This document shows positions 7,290 through 15,548 of a stretch of DNA of 64,000 nucleotides, piece after piece; the first letter of the stretch is position 1; every line of letters begins with the position of its first letter. Under the pieces are notes generated by a model. That model was not told where the DNA came from, did no database searches, and saw only the letters and a program-made list of their open reading frames with translations. The DNA comes from Algoriphagus hitonicola (lineage in GTDB: Bacteria; Bacteroidota; Bacteroidia; Cytophagales; Cyclobacteriaceae). The translations under genes were made by a program, and so were the position numbers. The stretch lies in contig NZ_FOPC01000010.1 of NCBI RefSeq assembly GCF_900113375.1, forward strand, positions 35,628 to 99,627, written 5' to 3'.

Positions 7290-10275
7290 TAACTTGATCC
7301 GGCTGACTCTAATCCTACTTTTTTTTGGCTTTGGGAAAGTCTTGGGTCAGCAATTGCCTTCCGAAAACTACACGACCGCCGATGGCCTTCCCAACAATGC
7401 TATCCGTGCGCTTCATTTGGATAGCCGTGGCATCCTGTGGATCGGGACGGAAAATGGAATATCCAAACTGGAAAATGGTAGCTTTGAAAATTTCTTTGAA
7501 CGTGATGGACTGGCATTCAATAGCTGCTGGGCGATCGCAGAGGATAAAAATCATCACCTTTGGTTTGGGAGCTACGGAGGCGGAGTTACTTTTTTTGACG
7601 GGAAAAATTTTCAAAAAATCCAGATGAAAGACGGATTGGCCGATGATCGGATTCGTCGCTTTTACCCCTACGAAAATTACATGCTGGTAGGAACCGAAGA
7701 TGGGGTGAGTATGATCGATATTGAATCATTTGAAATTACAACACTACCAGAAAGTACCAATAATACCGATTTGAATTACACCACTGGGTTTTGGAAAGCG
7801 GAGGGTAGATTATTTTACAGCACGTATCGAAGTGGTTCCTATGAAATCATTTGGAACGAAACTGATTCCCAAATCCAAAAAATCAACGATTGGTTGCCCA
7901 TTTATGGGGTTTTTCAGGAAGGAGAAAAACTACTCTTGGCCGACAAAGGGAGTCTTAAAACGATCACCCAAAAAGATTTTGAATCGGGAAAATCTCCCAC
8001 TCATTCTCAGTCCTCTTCCATTTTTTGGCAAAAAACCGAAGGGCTCAACGGGGAATCCTACCTATTGGCAGCGGGACTTTTCACCAAAGACGGGGGAATT
8101 TTCCAATGGAAAGAGGGGAAATTGATTTCACTTAATGAGCGCTTCAATATCGATTCCAAATTTATCCAGGCCGCTGCGCTCGATGCCGAAAAAGGTCTCC
8201 TCTATCTGGGTTCGCAAGACAAAGGAATCTATCAGGTTCGTGTGGACGAAAATCTGATCTATGAGCGGTTTGGGGACAAAGAAGTGAAGGATATTTCGGG
8301 AAGAAAAGGACTCCTGGGCCTGCTTCATTCCCAAGGCCTGGAAATCAGAGATTCTGCCAATTCGGAAGTTTTTCAAGTAGACAGAACAGCTTTTAAGACG
8401 GTACAGGATAATTATTACCGTCAAAATCCCGAAAAAATCCCCGATCAAATGGATGGTTTTTTCGAGCTCGATCCTACCATTCTTGCGGAAGATCTCGAAT
8501 TTTATGAGCTTCACTTCAGAGATTCCTTTTTCTGGATCAACAATAATCTGGGCGTTTTCAAACTCAGTGAAAAAGGAGAAATCCTCACCTATCTTCCGAT
8601 ACACTGCTTTAGTATGGGTTTTACTCCGGATGGGAAACTGATGGAAACGAATCCTTATGCCGGAGTCAGAATTTATGATGATCCCGATCAGTTTTCCTTC
8701 ACCTATTTTCATCCCGATGAGGAAAACACCCCCTTACAGATCGCCAAAGTCGTTTCAGACGAAAAGAATACCTACCTCGCGTCCGTTTTTCATGGCTTTT
8801 ATCAATGGGACGGAGAGCGATTCATATCCTATTTGAAGGAGGGTATTTGGGAGGAACAAAAATTCAAGTCCCTTCATCGACTGGCAAGTGGGCATTTGTT
8901 GGTGGGAACGGAGTTTGGAGATCTCTTTGAAATTACCCCCTATCCCAATTTTAAAATCATCAATCACTGGGAAAATGAAGCCTTACAAGGCACATCCATC
9001 CTACGAATAGAGTCCTACGAGAAAGCCATAATCGTAGTCACCGAACGGGGAATTCATGTGTTGGAAGGAGATAAAAACAGTTTTTTTGATCAGGAACAGG
9101 GATTTTATCAAAAGCTATTTCTCAGCGCAAAGCGATTAGGTGATCAACTATACCTTGGAACTTCAAGGGGATTTTATCAAGTCAATCTTCCAGAGTTTGT
9201 TCAGAATCGTAGCCAAGAAATCCAATTGGGCATTACCGAAATCAAGGTCAATCACGATAAACTCTCCTCCAAAGAATACGATTGGTTTGTCTTTCAGCCC
9301 AAAAACTTAGCGTTGGAATCAGATCAAAATACACTCTTTATCCGATTCAAACCTACTGGAAACCTGAATACGGAAAAATTACGATTCCGCTACAGATTGA
9401 AATCCACAGCTGACTGGACGGAATTTTTTAATGATCCGGTGATTGAACTTCCTTACTTGCCCTGGGGGAATTATGAGCTTGAGGTAGAAGTCTGGAATTA
9501 TCAGCTTGGTAACATGTCCAGGATTCCGCTTATCAATTTCAAAATCGAGCGTCCGATCTATCTCAAAATCTGGTTTATCCTGATTCTGATTTTGATCTGC
9601 ACCGGGCTTTTCTTTGGGGTTTATAAAATTCGAAAGAAACAATTTGAAGCCAAAACCAAACTCAATCAGCGACTGGCAGAGATCAAGCTGGAGGCTTTGC
9701 GCTCGCAGATGAATCCGCATTTTACTTTTAATGCCATCAACAGCATTCAATATTTCATTCTAAAAAACGACACCGATCAGGCCTTGACTTACCTCGGCAA
9801 ATTCAGTTCTCTTATCCGCTGTACTCTGGATCAAAGTTCCCAAACAGAAATCACCCTCACCGAAGAAATCGATTACCTCTCTCGCTACATTGAAGTGGAA
9901 AATATACGAATGGACGAGCGCGTGGATTGGGAGATCATCAACATGGCGAAAGGGGAAAGCGAGGAAATCAAACTCTCTCCCATGCTGATTCAGCCTTTGG
10001 TCGAGAATGTCTTCGTACATGCCTTCACCCCCGAGCATCCCAAGCCTAAATTGACTGTTCGCTTTGAACTCACTGCCCCAAATCAACTTTTATGCACCGT
10101 CGAGGACAATGGGGTCGGTTTTTCAAATCAGCTCAATTCCCAACATGAATCTAAGGGAACCCTCCTAATTCGAGAAAAACTAATGCTACTTCCCGGCTAC
10201 TCCGAAGAAAGTTTGGTTATCCAAACCGGAGAATGGGGGACAAAAGTCAGCATCCGAATTTACGTTTATCAGTAA
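7282..10275 (+). CDS. Two-component propeller sensor histidine kinase (LytS-type)
   Basis: A 997-residue membrane sensor. It starts at a TTG (7282) overlapping the response regulator stop by 8 bases, which is an unusual start decided by the overlap and the signal peptide that follows. Order: signal peptide; periplasmic beta-propeller repeats (about 25-640, with motifs such as LWIGTENGISKL and LWFGSYGGGVTFF); Y_Y_Y domain (about 650-750); one transmembrane helix (KIWFILILILICTGLFFGVY); short coiled coil; HisKA_7TM/His_kinase domain with His813 in SQMNPHFTFNAINS; and an ATPase domain with VENVFVHAF and EDNGVGF. Unlike hybrid kinases of this group, it has no fused regulator. The ligand is unknown, but such propeller sensors often read extracellular glycans. 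Confidence 0.92.
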   Translation: MLSNLIRLTLILLFFGFGKVLGQQLPSENYTTADGLPNNAIRALHLDSRGILWIGTENGISKLENGSFENFFERDGLAFNSCWAIAEDKNHHLWFGSYGGGVTFFDGKNFQKIQMKDGLADDRIRRFYPYENYMLVGTEDGVSMIDIESFEITTLPESTNNTDLNYTTGFWKAEGRLFYSTYRSGSYEIIWNETDSQIQKINDWLPIYGVFQEGEKLLLADKGSLKTITQKDFESGKSPTHSQSSSIFWQKTEGLNGESYLLAAGLFTKDGGIFQWKEGKLISLNERFNIDSKFIQAAALDAEKGLLYLGSQDKGIYQVRVDENLIYERFGDKEVKDISGRKGLLGLLHSQGLEIRDSANSEVFQVDRTAFKTVQDNYYRQNPEKIPDQMDGFFELDPTILAEDLEFYELHFRDSFFWINNNLGVFKLSEKGEILTYLPIHCFSMGFTPDGKLMETNPYAGVRIYDDPDQFSFTYFHPDEENTPLQIAKVVSDEKNTYLASVFHGFYQWDGERFISYLKEGIWEEQKFKSLHRLASGHLLVGTEFGDLFEITPYPNFKIINHWENEALQGTSILRIESYEKAIIVVTERGIHVLEGDKNSFFDQEQGFYQKLFLSAKRLGDQLYLGTSRGFYQVNLPEFVQNRSQEIQLGITEIKVNHDKLSSKEYDWFVFQPKNLALESDQNTLFIRFKPTGNLNTEKLRFRYRLKSTADWTEFFNDPVIELPYLPWGNYELEVEVWNYQLGNMSRIPLINFKIERPIYLKIWFILILILICTGLFFGVYKIRKKQFEAKTKLNQRLAEIKLEALRSQMNPHFTFNAINSIQYFILKNDTDQALTYLGKFSSLIRCTLDQSSQTEITLTEEIDYLSRYIEVENIRMDERVDWEIINMAKGESEEIKLSPMLIQPLVENVFVHAFTPEHPKPKLTVRFELTAPNQLLCTVEDNGVGFSNQLNSQHESKGTLLIREKLMLLPGYSEESLVIQTGEWGTKVSIRIYVYQ

Positions 10276-10373
10276 AAAGGGGGCGGATGTACATTGGAAT
10301 GGGGTGGTGGGGAGTTTTTAATATAAAAGTTACGATAACTTTCTTAATTATATTATTATTAGAGTATGTTAAA

Positions 10374-11303
10374 ATGGAAAAGATATTTAAAAACATTATA
10401 TCCTTTGGGGCTTACAACAGAGTTGTTAATGCAAATTCAGATTATCAAAGAAATCTAGAAAAATTAAAAGTTGAATTTTCATTTCATGAGAAAAGAAGGG
10501 AAGAAACAAATAAAGAGATAAGAAAACTAATAAATCTAAAAAAAAGGTCAGTCAAAAAAATTAGAAAAATTAAAAAAATAACGTCTCTGCTAACAATTAA
10601 GCAGAGAACTATAGTGCAAAATTATTTATCTGATAAAGGCATAAACCTAACTAAAATCGAAATTGATATATCAATAAACGAAGCTGCTTTTAATTTAGGA
10701 AAAGGTTCATTTTTAGGAATTTCCACAGGAACAACTTTAGCATCTGGAACATGGGCTCTTGCGGGTTATTTTGGAACTGCATCTACAGGCACCGCCATTT
10801 CTACTCTTTCTGGAGCAGCAGCGACTAATGCAACTCTCGCTTGGTTCGGTGGGGGGTCATTAGCTACAGGCGGCGCAGGTATTGCAGGTGGAACAATGGT
10901 ATTAGGTGGTATTGTAATTCTTCCCATAATTGGCGTTTCTGCTTTAGTTCAGCATCGAAATGCAAATAAGAAAATCAAGATGATAAGAGAAGAGAATCTA
11001 AAAATAACAAATCACTTATCTGAAATAAAAAAGAATTTATTAAGTTTTGAACTGATTGACAAAAGAATTGAAGAAATTTCAATAAGTATTAATAAAGGTT
11101 TAGAGGTTTTTGAAAATTCTTTCGAGCAAACTTATCGAGAAATTTTCAGATTTGGAATTCTAAGTAAAATTATAAAATGGTTTAAATTCAAACTATTTAA
11201 AAATCCTTATTCACAAGATGAATTAAAAAAAATTGCTTTGCTTGGAGAACAAACTAGATATATTTTAAAAATTATTGACACAAAATTATTAGAAAATGAA
11301 TAA
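10374..11303 (+). CDS. Coiled-coil protein with central glycine-rich membrane segment, unknown family
   Basis: A 309-residue protein of unknown function. Residues 1-115 are Lys/Glu-rich helix (probable coiled coil). Residues about 118-205 form a Gly/Ala/Ser/Thr-rich hydrophobic region with STGTAISTLSGAAATNATL and GGGSLATGGAGIAGG, ending in a hydrophobic stretch (VLGGIVILPIIGV). Residues 205-309 are again helical and basic. This looks like a membrane-inserting glycine-zipper hairpin held between coiled coils. The frame is open from 10233 inside the kinase gene; the Met at 10374 gives a natural soluble N-terminus. Hand counts give 26 G+C in 120 bases (10441-10560) against 27 in 60 bases within the kinase gene (9961-10020), a sign of recent acquisition. 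The next gene overlaps by 8 bases. Confidence 0.65.
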   Translation: MEKIFKNIISFGAYNRVVNANSDYQRNLEKLKVEFSFHEKRREETNKEIRKLINLKKRSVKKIRKIKKITSLLTIKQRTIVQNYLSDKGINLTKIEIDISINEAAFNLGKGSFLGISTGTTLASGTWALAGYFGTASTGTAISTLSGAAATNATLAWFGGGSLATGGAGIAGGTMVLGGIVILPIIGVSALVQHRNANKKIKMIREENLKITNHLSEIKKNLLSFELIDKRIEEISISINKGLEVFENSFEQTYREIFRFGILSKIIKWFKFKLFKNPYSQDELKKIALLGEQTRYILKIIDTKLLENE

Positions 11304-11691
11304 TCAAATATCAAAAGTATTGACATTACTTCCTAAAAATATAAACCCTCTTGAGGCTTTGGAAGGTATAAAACGAATTCATGAGATGCAATTAGAAATC
11401 AAACAGCTTGACAACCAAAGTAAAGATCTAGAAATAAAGGAAAAAGTTTTGATGGAAGAATTGCAACAAAAATACAAGCTTCTTCATAAGCTATTTGATA
11501 AAGTTTTTTCAGAGAGAACAAGTGTAATAAACAAAAACTTTGAGATAATTGACGAGGGGCTTAAAAGAAATGATAAAGATATAATTCTTTCAGGGTTAAC
11601 TAATCTTTCTAATGTTATTAGCGCAAGTCCATTTTCTAATATCGCTGAACTGACAGAATTAATCAAAACAGGAAAAACTATTGAGCTATAG
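11296..11691 (+). CDS. Small helical partner of the glycine-zipper protein, unknown family
   Basis: A 131-residue, wholly helical, cytoplasmic-type protein. Residues 20-75 are a predicted coiled coil rich in Leu, Glu, Lys and Gln. Residues 75-130 contain a motif around INKNFEIIDEGLKRNDKD and LSNVISASPFSN that looks conserved in character, although I cannot name a family. Its start overlaps the stop of the upstream gene (ATGAATAA), so the two products are probably made in fixed ratio and may bind each other through their coiled coils. The same AT-rich base use as the upstream gene ends near 11700, where base composition returns to normal. A regulator, immunity or scaffold protein for the membrane-active partner are all possible. 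Confidence 0.6.
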   Translation: MNNQISKVLTLLPKNINPLEALEGIKRIHEMQLEIKQLDNQSKDLEIKEKVLMEELQQKYKLLHKLFDKVFSERTSVINKNFEIIDEGLKRNDKDIILSGLTNLSNVISASPFSNIAELTELIKTGKTIEL

Positions 11692-11708
11692 TTAAACTAT
11701 TAAAACTT

Positions 11709-12137
11709 ATGAACCCCTCCCGCCCCTACTCCCGCCTGGAAATCGACAAGGTCTTTAACAAGGTAAAAGCAGAAATGCATGCTGAAGCGCTACAACGTGG
11801 CAATGGTAAGGCTATCTATCAGGACTGCTATACCGGCAAAACACTTTATGGGGGTGATCCCTACGACTATGAACATATCTACGGTTCGGAATGGGTGCAT
11901 ACCACCTATAAGCACCTTCTCAGCGATGCACAAATCGCCCAAGTGGTCAATTGTCCGGAGAATGTCGGAGTGACGACAAGAGTCATTAATCAGTCCAAGG
12001 GTAAACATAATCCTGAAAGTTGGTTTGCTCAGCCTCATCACATTGAAAATAATGACATCGATCTCAACCTAGCCTTATCGAATATCCGAAAAGCCAAAAC
12101 AGCTATTGAAAAAATGGTCGCCAAACTAGCTAAATAA
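11709..12137 (+). CDS. HNH-type endonuclease-like protein
   Basis: A 142-residue protein with the layout of an HNH (beta-beta-alpha metal) nuclease. The motif YDYEHIYGSEW carries Asp53, Glu55 and the candidate general-base His56. Asn81/Asn85 lie in VNCPENVGVTT, and a closing NQSKGKHNPESW has Asn94 and Lys97. The last two follow the usual HNH spacing in which Asn orders the loop and a His/Asn binds metal. A C-terminal helix (about 118-142) ends the protein. No signal peptide is seen. It lies 17 bases after the AT-rich cassette and 34 bases before a tandem zinc-finger gene. Base composition is like the chromosome, so it may be older than the cassette. Target and biological role are unknown. Confidence 0.65.
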   Translation: MNPSRPYSRLEIDKVFNKVKAEMHAEALQRGNGKAIYQDCYTGKTLYGGDPYDYEHIYGSEWVHTTYKHLLSDAQIAQVVNCPENVGVTTRVINQSKGKHNPESWFAQPHHIENNDIDLNLALSNIRKAKTAIEKMVAKLAK

Positions 12138-12171
12138 ATGCCAACCTCAGATATAAATAACTAATCAAAGC

Positions 12172-12423
12172 ATGCCCACCTTCTACTGTGAATATTGCGG
12201 AACTACCTATCCGTCCGTTGCCAATCTGACCAGCATGCCCTGCTATCGCCATCCTGACGGAGCAAACAAGGGCAAACATAAACTCTATGAAGGAAGCGAA
12301 AAATCCAGGTACACTTGCAAATACTGCGGCACCACAAACAATACCATCGCCAACCTAACCTCGATCACCTGCCCCCAGCATCCCAAAGGAAATCAAAAGG
12401 GATACCACGCGCCTGCTTTGTAG
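12172..12423 (+). CDS. Tandem CxxC-x14-CxxH zinc-finger mini-protein
   Basis: An 83-residue protein made of two copies of a 43-residue unit. Each unit reads Y-x-C-x-Y-C-G-T-T, then ANLTS, then C-x-x-H-P-x-G, then K-G-x-H. Ligands are Cys6, Cys9, Cys24, His27 in the first unit and Cys49, Cys52, Cys67, His70 in the second, plus conserved His36/His79. This is a clear internal duplication and a probable pair of zinc-binding modules for nucleic acid or protein contact. I do not recognise a named family. It follows the HNH nuclease at 34 bases and probably shares its transcript, so a role with that nuclease is a reasonable guess. Confidence 0.7.
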   Translation: MPTFYCEYCGTTYPSVANLTSMPCYRHPDGANKGKHKLYEGSEKSRYTCKYCGTTNNTIANLTSITCPQHPKGNQKGYHAPAL

Positions 12424-12512
12424 AACAAAAAACTACCGGGATTTTGATTTATCAAGCTGGTTTTTCTTCCTTAGCGAGAATTAAAACCAGGTTTTTTTGT
12501 TGTATTGGTACT

Positions 12513-12920
12513 ATGACACTCCAATTTACCGAATCCGATATCAACACCTTGATCCGTTCTTTTTCCAAGAAAAACGTCAGGATATTTTTGATCGGTTCAA
12601 ATTCATTTGAGCTAAAAGTTTCTCGACTTTTATCGGCAAATTGTAAAATCGATCGATTTTCTGAACGCTCAATTTCCTTGAGTTACAACGCCAATTTTTT
12701 CGTAAACCAATTGATTAAGTTCTTTGGAAAAATAGAAAAAGAAGGAATCATCTGGGACAAGAAACACGCAAAAATCCACCTGGATTTGATTCAACTTTTA
12801 CAGGAAAATCGATCAGAATTCCCCCTTGATCTAGCTATTAAAAATATCAGTATTGATGAGGAGAAATTAAAACTAGACCTGAATCTGAAAGCCTCAGTAT
12901 CAGGTGAAGAAGAAAACTAA
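12513..12920 (+). CDS. Hypothetical protein, unknown function
   Basis: A 135-residue protein without signal peptide or membrane segment. It has mixed alpha/beta character: an N-terminal amphipathic part (FTESDINTLIRSF), alternating beta-like strands around RIFLIGSNSFELKV, and a charged C-terminal half ending in a Glu-rich tail (SGEEEN). The frame is open from 12315, but that part overlaps the zinc-finger gene in another frame and is low-complexity, so the Met at 12513 is preferred. I recognise no family. It may end the accessory island or belong to the older chromosome; base composition does not decide. Confidence 0.55.
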   Translation: MTLQFTESDINTLIRSFSKKNVRIFLIGSNSFELKVSRLLSANCKIDRFSERSISLSYNANFFVNQLIKFFGKIEKEGIIWDKKHAKIHLDLIQLLQENRSEFPLDLAIKNISIDEEKLKLDLNLKASVSGEEEN

Positions 12921-13133
12921 TTCGTTCCAACTCCCTAAGACCCTTCCTTTCAGTAGATTTAGAAGCGCTTATTTTACCAGTTTTTGAAAAAATGAATTTT
13001 AAAGTATCCTGATTTTCTCAACGGATATTCATCAAAAAGCCACACTTATTCAACAGTTCATGAAATCACTTTTCATTTCCCTACATTAGATTATCAGTTA
13101 AGCAAAAGCTTGGCTTTATTAAACTTTTTCAAT

Positions 13134-13176
13134 AACCGATCTTTCTTCAGGGGTGATAGAATGATCGGTTTTTTTT
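13134..13176 (+). terminator. Rho-independent terminator, rightward
   Basis: AACCGATC (13134-13141) pairs with GATCGGTT (13163-13170), followed by six more T. The loop is 21 bases. It serves rightward transcripts from the 12.5 kb gene. The leftward direction has no T run. Confidence 0.65.
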
Positions 13177-13185
13177 GACCCCACC

Positions 13186-14439
13186 TTACCTCCGATTCAG
13201 CATCCGCATCAACTCCCGTGCGGTCGCTTCCCCTTTTTGACGAATTCGGTTTCTGGGTGTATTGTCCCCTACTTCATAGGTCATGGCCTCAGCCCCATGG
13301 ACAAAAAAGAAATAGGAACTTGACGTGACTCCCCGTTCCATACCCTCAGAAGGTCGGATATTGGGCTCATAGCCGGGGATTTTCCGAGAAGAACGTCGGA
13401 TCAATTTTGGAATTAAACCCGGGTGATTTCCCTCCAAATCCTCATTGATGGTATAGAAAATATCTTCCCAAGTGGCATGAAAATCTGCTGCAAACACAAA
13501 TTTTCCGCTCGTTTCCCTCACCTTTTCCTCCATAAAATTCGCCAAAGCTTTGGGTTCGGGTTGATTGAAATTAATCCAATCCCGGTTGGTGTCCACCCCT
13601 CCTACATTATGCCGCCAATGGCCACGAGCCACTCCATCTGGATTCATCATGGGCATCACATAAAGATTGTATTTGCTTCGGAATTTCTCAGCCATTTCAC
13701 TGTCTTCGCAGATCGTTTCCACAAAACTCTTCAAAGCCAAAAATCCGGGGATCTCCGGTGGATGCTGCAAAGAAATCGCCATAAGCATTTTTTGGTCATC
13801 CGCATTTCCAATTTTCAATACTTCCAAGGGTCGCCCTTCCTTACTCGATCCAATATTGATAGACTCCACAAAATCATGTTCTAAAATCTCATCTTTCCAG
13901 CGATCGACATAGCCCGTTCCCGCAAAATCCTGTGCTGAAATCCAAAGCGTGTCCGGGCTCACCCAAACTTTTGCCTCGGCAAATTCGATTCGCTCAGTCC
14001 CATCTTCCATGAGTTTGGGATGGGGATGAAAAGCCGCAGAATCCAGTTTTTTATAAAAAAGACCACGCTTATTGATCTTGGGATAGTATCGATGAAAACC
14101 CGTGGTCGGATAAGTCAATCGAATCCACATGGGTTTTTCCTCTTCCGACCAAACCTTAAAAGCATACCAGGGACTGGAGTTGATGGGTTGGTTTTCGGGT
14201 AGAATCTGAACTTCAACTAAGGTATCATTGATCCGTCGGGCATCGTTTAATCGACCGCCTTCCATTTTATTGGAAAGAAAAAGGCCATCTCCAAGGTCGA
14301 AATCCTGATAAGGCTGATTTTCGATAAGTTGATCCTCCGTCGGAACCACCTCAATGGGACCTTGACCAGTCCATTGTTGAGGAGACTTGCAGGACAGAAT
14401 AAGGAAAATGAGTAAGGTTGGGGCTAAGTACTTCATCAT
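13186..14439 (-). CDS. M14-family zinc carboxypeptidase-like lipoprotein
   Basis: A 417-residue exported peptidase. The signal sequence ends in a lipobox-like LILSC (Cys17). An N-terminal beta domain (about 25-185) precedes the M14 catalytic domain. Zinc-site motifs are HPPE (His and Glu of HxxE), the substrate-binding MNPDGVARGHWRHN, VDTNRDW with an Arg, and a third ligand in FAADFHATW. The catalytic Glu is probably in MTYEVGDN near the C-terminus. It should cleave C-terminal residues from peptides, or peptidoglycan-type substrates, in the periplasm or at the surface. It is the last gene of a leftward series; no operon partner overlaps. Confidence 0.88.
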   Translation of the reverse strand: MMKYLAPTLLIFLILSCKSPQQWTGQGPIEVVPTEDQLIENQPYQDFDLGDGLFLSNKMEGGRLNDARRINDTLVEVQILPENQPINSSPWYAFKVWSEEEKPMWIRLTYPTTGFHRYYPKINKRGLFYKKLDSAAFHPHPKLMEDGTERIEFAEAKVWVSPDTLWISAQDFAGTGYVDRWKDEILEHDFVESINIGSSKEGRPLEVLKIGNADDQKMLMAISLQHPPEIPGFLALKSFVETICEDSEMAEKFRSKYNLYVMPMMNPDGVARGHWRHNVGGVDTNRDWINFNQPEPKALANFMEEKVRETSGKFVFAADFHATWEDIFYTINEDLEGNHPGLIPKLIRRSSRKIPGYEPNIRPSEGMERGVTSSSYFFFVHGAEAMTYEVGDNTPRNRIRQKGEATARELMRMLNRR

Positions 14440-14502
14440 GGAATTTACAAAAAATATAGGAAGGGGTCAAAAACCGCCTCCATTCGGAGCAAGCTGTAGT
14501 TT

Positions 14503-14533
14503 AAAAAAAAATACCAGAAATAACTCCGGCATT
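14503..14533 (-). terminator. Rho-independent terminator, leftward, after the barrel protein
   Basis: Read leftward, AATGCCGGA pairs with TCTGGTATT (9 bp, two G-T pairs) around loop GTTATT and runs into nine T. Confidence 0.75.
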
Positions 14534-14556
14534 TTTAAATGAGTATTCAAGGTCAT

Positions 14557-15255
14557 TTACCAGGTGTAGCGAACAGACAAACTTCCATCGATGAAATTTC
14601 CGCGATAGTGCTGAAAATAGATATAAGGAATCAAATCCAGCCCGATGGTCACCGGTGCATCGTTGAATTTGTATTCCAATCCGCCGATTCCCACTAAACC
14701 TATGGCTGCGAAAGATCGGCCATCCCAATATGCAGGACATTTGGGATTTCCGGGATCATTACAAGGCCCGCCATAACCGGCGTAGTAATTTCGCCCGTCA
14801 AAAAAGCCCAGTCTCGCACCAAATCCATATACCCAGCTAAGTTCGGCTACTTCCAAAGCTCCCGGCTTATGCCATTCGTAAATCCCTGTCAAGGAAGTTC
14901 CTCTCCATCGACTGGCTCCCAAAATCACCTCGATAGCAGCCCTGCTATTCACAAAATGCTTAAAGGTCACTCCTGAGGTATAACCACCCCGTACCCCGAT
15001 GGCTGTTCGATACCCAGATGGACCTGCAGGTAAATCAAAGCGATCTTCTTCATTACTGACAGAATGATCATATCCAAAACGAATATTTTTTTCAGCAAAG
15101 GCAGAAGGCTGCCAGGATGTTAAATCATTAACTTTGACCTTTCCCGAAGAATATTGACAATCACAACTTTCATTTTGGTCTGAGGATATATTTTGAGCGG
15201 TGTTTTCCCCAATAAACAGAAAAAGCATAGCACAACTGAGAAGTAATTTTTTCAT
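14557..15255 (-). CDS. Exported outer-membrane beta-barrel-like protein, unknown function
   Basis: A 232-residue protein with a signal peptide (cleavage near NTAQ) and a short Cys-Asp-Cys motif after it (SCDC). The mature part has alternating aromatic/glycine strands (AIGVRGGYTSGVTFKHF, VYGFGARLGFF, LVGIGGLEYKF). It closes with SLSVRYTW, the aromatic C-terminus typical of outer-membrane barrels. A small barrel of about eight strands fits the length. A Cys-containing loop (GPCNDPGNPKCP) probably forms a disulfide. Function is not apparent. A leftward terminator follows. Confidence 0.75.
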   Translation of the reverse strand: MKKLLLSCAMLFLFIGENTAQNISSDQNESCDCQYSSGKVKVNDLTSWQPSAFAEKNIRFGYDHSVSNEEDRFDLPAGPSGYRTAIGVRGGYTSGVTFKHFVNSRAAIEVILGASRWRGTSLTGIYEWHKPGALEVAELSWVYGFGARLGFFDGRNYYAGYGGPCNDPGNPKCPAYWDGRSFAAIGLVGIGGLEYKFNDAPVTIGLDLIPYIYFQHYRGNFIDGSLSVRYTW

Positions 15256-15412
15256 AATGTGGATCGTTTAAATGATTAATTATATTTGGATAAATCCAAA
15301 ATAGATCTATCCCAATCATTCTTAATGCAAGTAATATACCGTTTTTTAAAAGGATCTTCTGATTCTTATTTTTTGAGGTTGTTATAAAATCCATTCTTTC
15401 TTTCCTTTTTAT

Positions 15413-15444
15413 TAAAAAAGCCCTCCGAATAAAATCAGAGGGCT
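15413..15444 (-). terminator. Rho-independent terminator, leftward, after the oxidoreductase
   Basis: Read leftward, AGCCCTC pairs with GAGGGCT around a 12-base loop and is followed by six T. It lies about 105 bases past the stop of the Gfo/Idh/MocA gene. Confidence 0.85.
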
Positions 15445-15548
15445 GCTTACTAATAAATCGAAATTATGTAATGGATAATGAGATTGCTTTGTCGAATCAA
15501 AGATTCGCTCAGAAACTCATGTTCCTTTTACTGCTCCTTGCAATGATG

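Noticed and set aside
8128..8712. 194-residue leftward frame inside the histidine kinase gene
   Set aside because: It lies wholly opposite propeller repeats with clear coding signal on the plus strand.
10233..10373. Upstream extension of the glycine-zipper gene into the kinase gene
   Set aside because: The first residues overlap the kinase C-terminus, and the region after 10276 is AT-rich and promoter-like.
12315..12512. Upstream extension of the 12.5 kb hypothetical gene
   Set aside because: This part overlaps the zinc-finger gene in another frame; the internal Met at 12513 gives a normal N-terminus.
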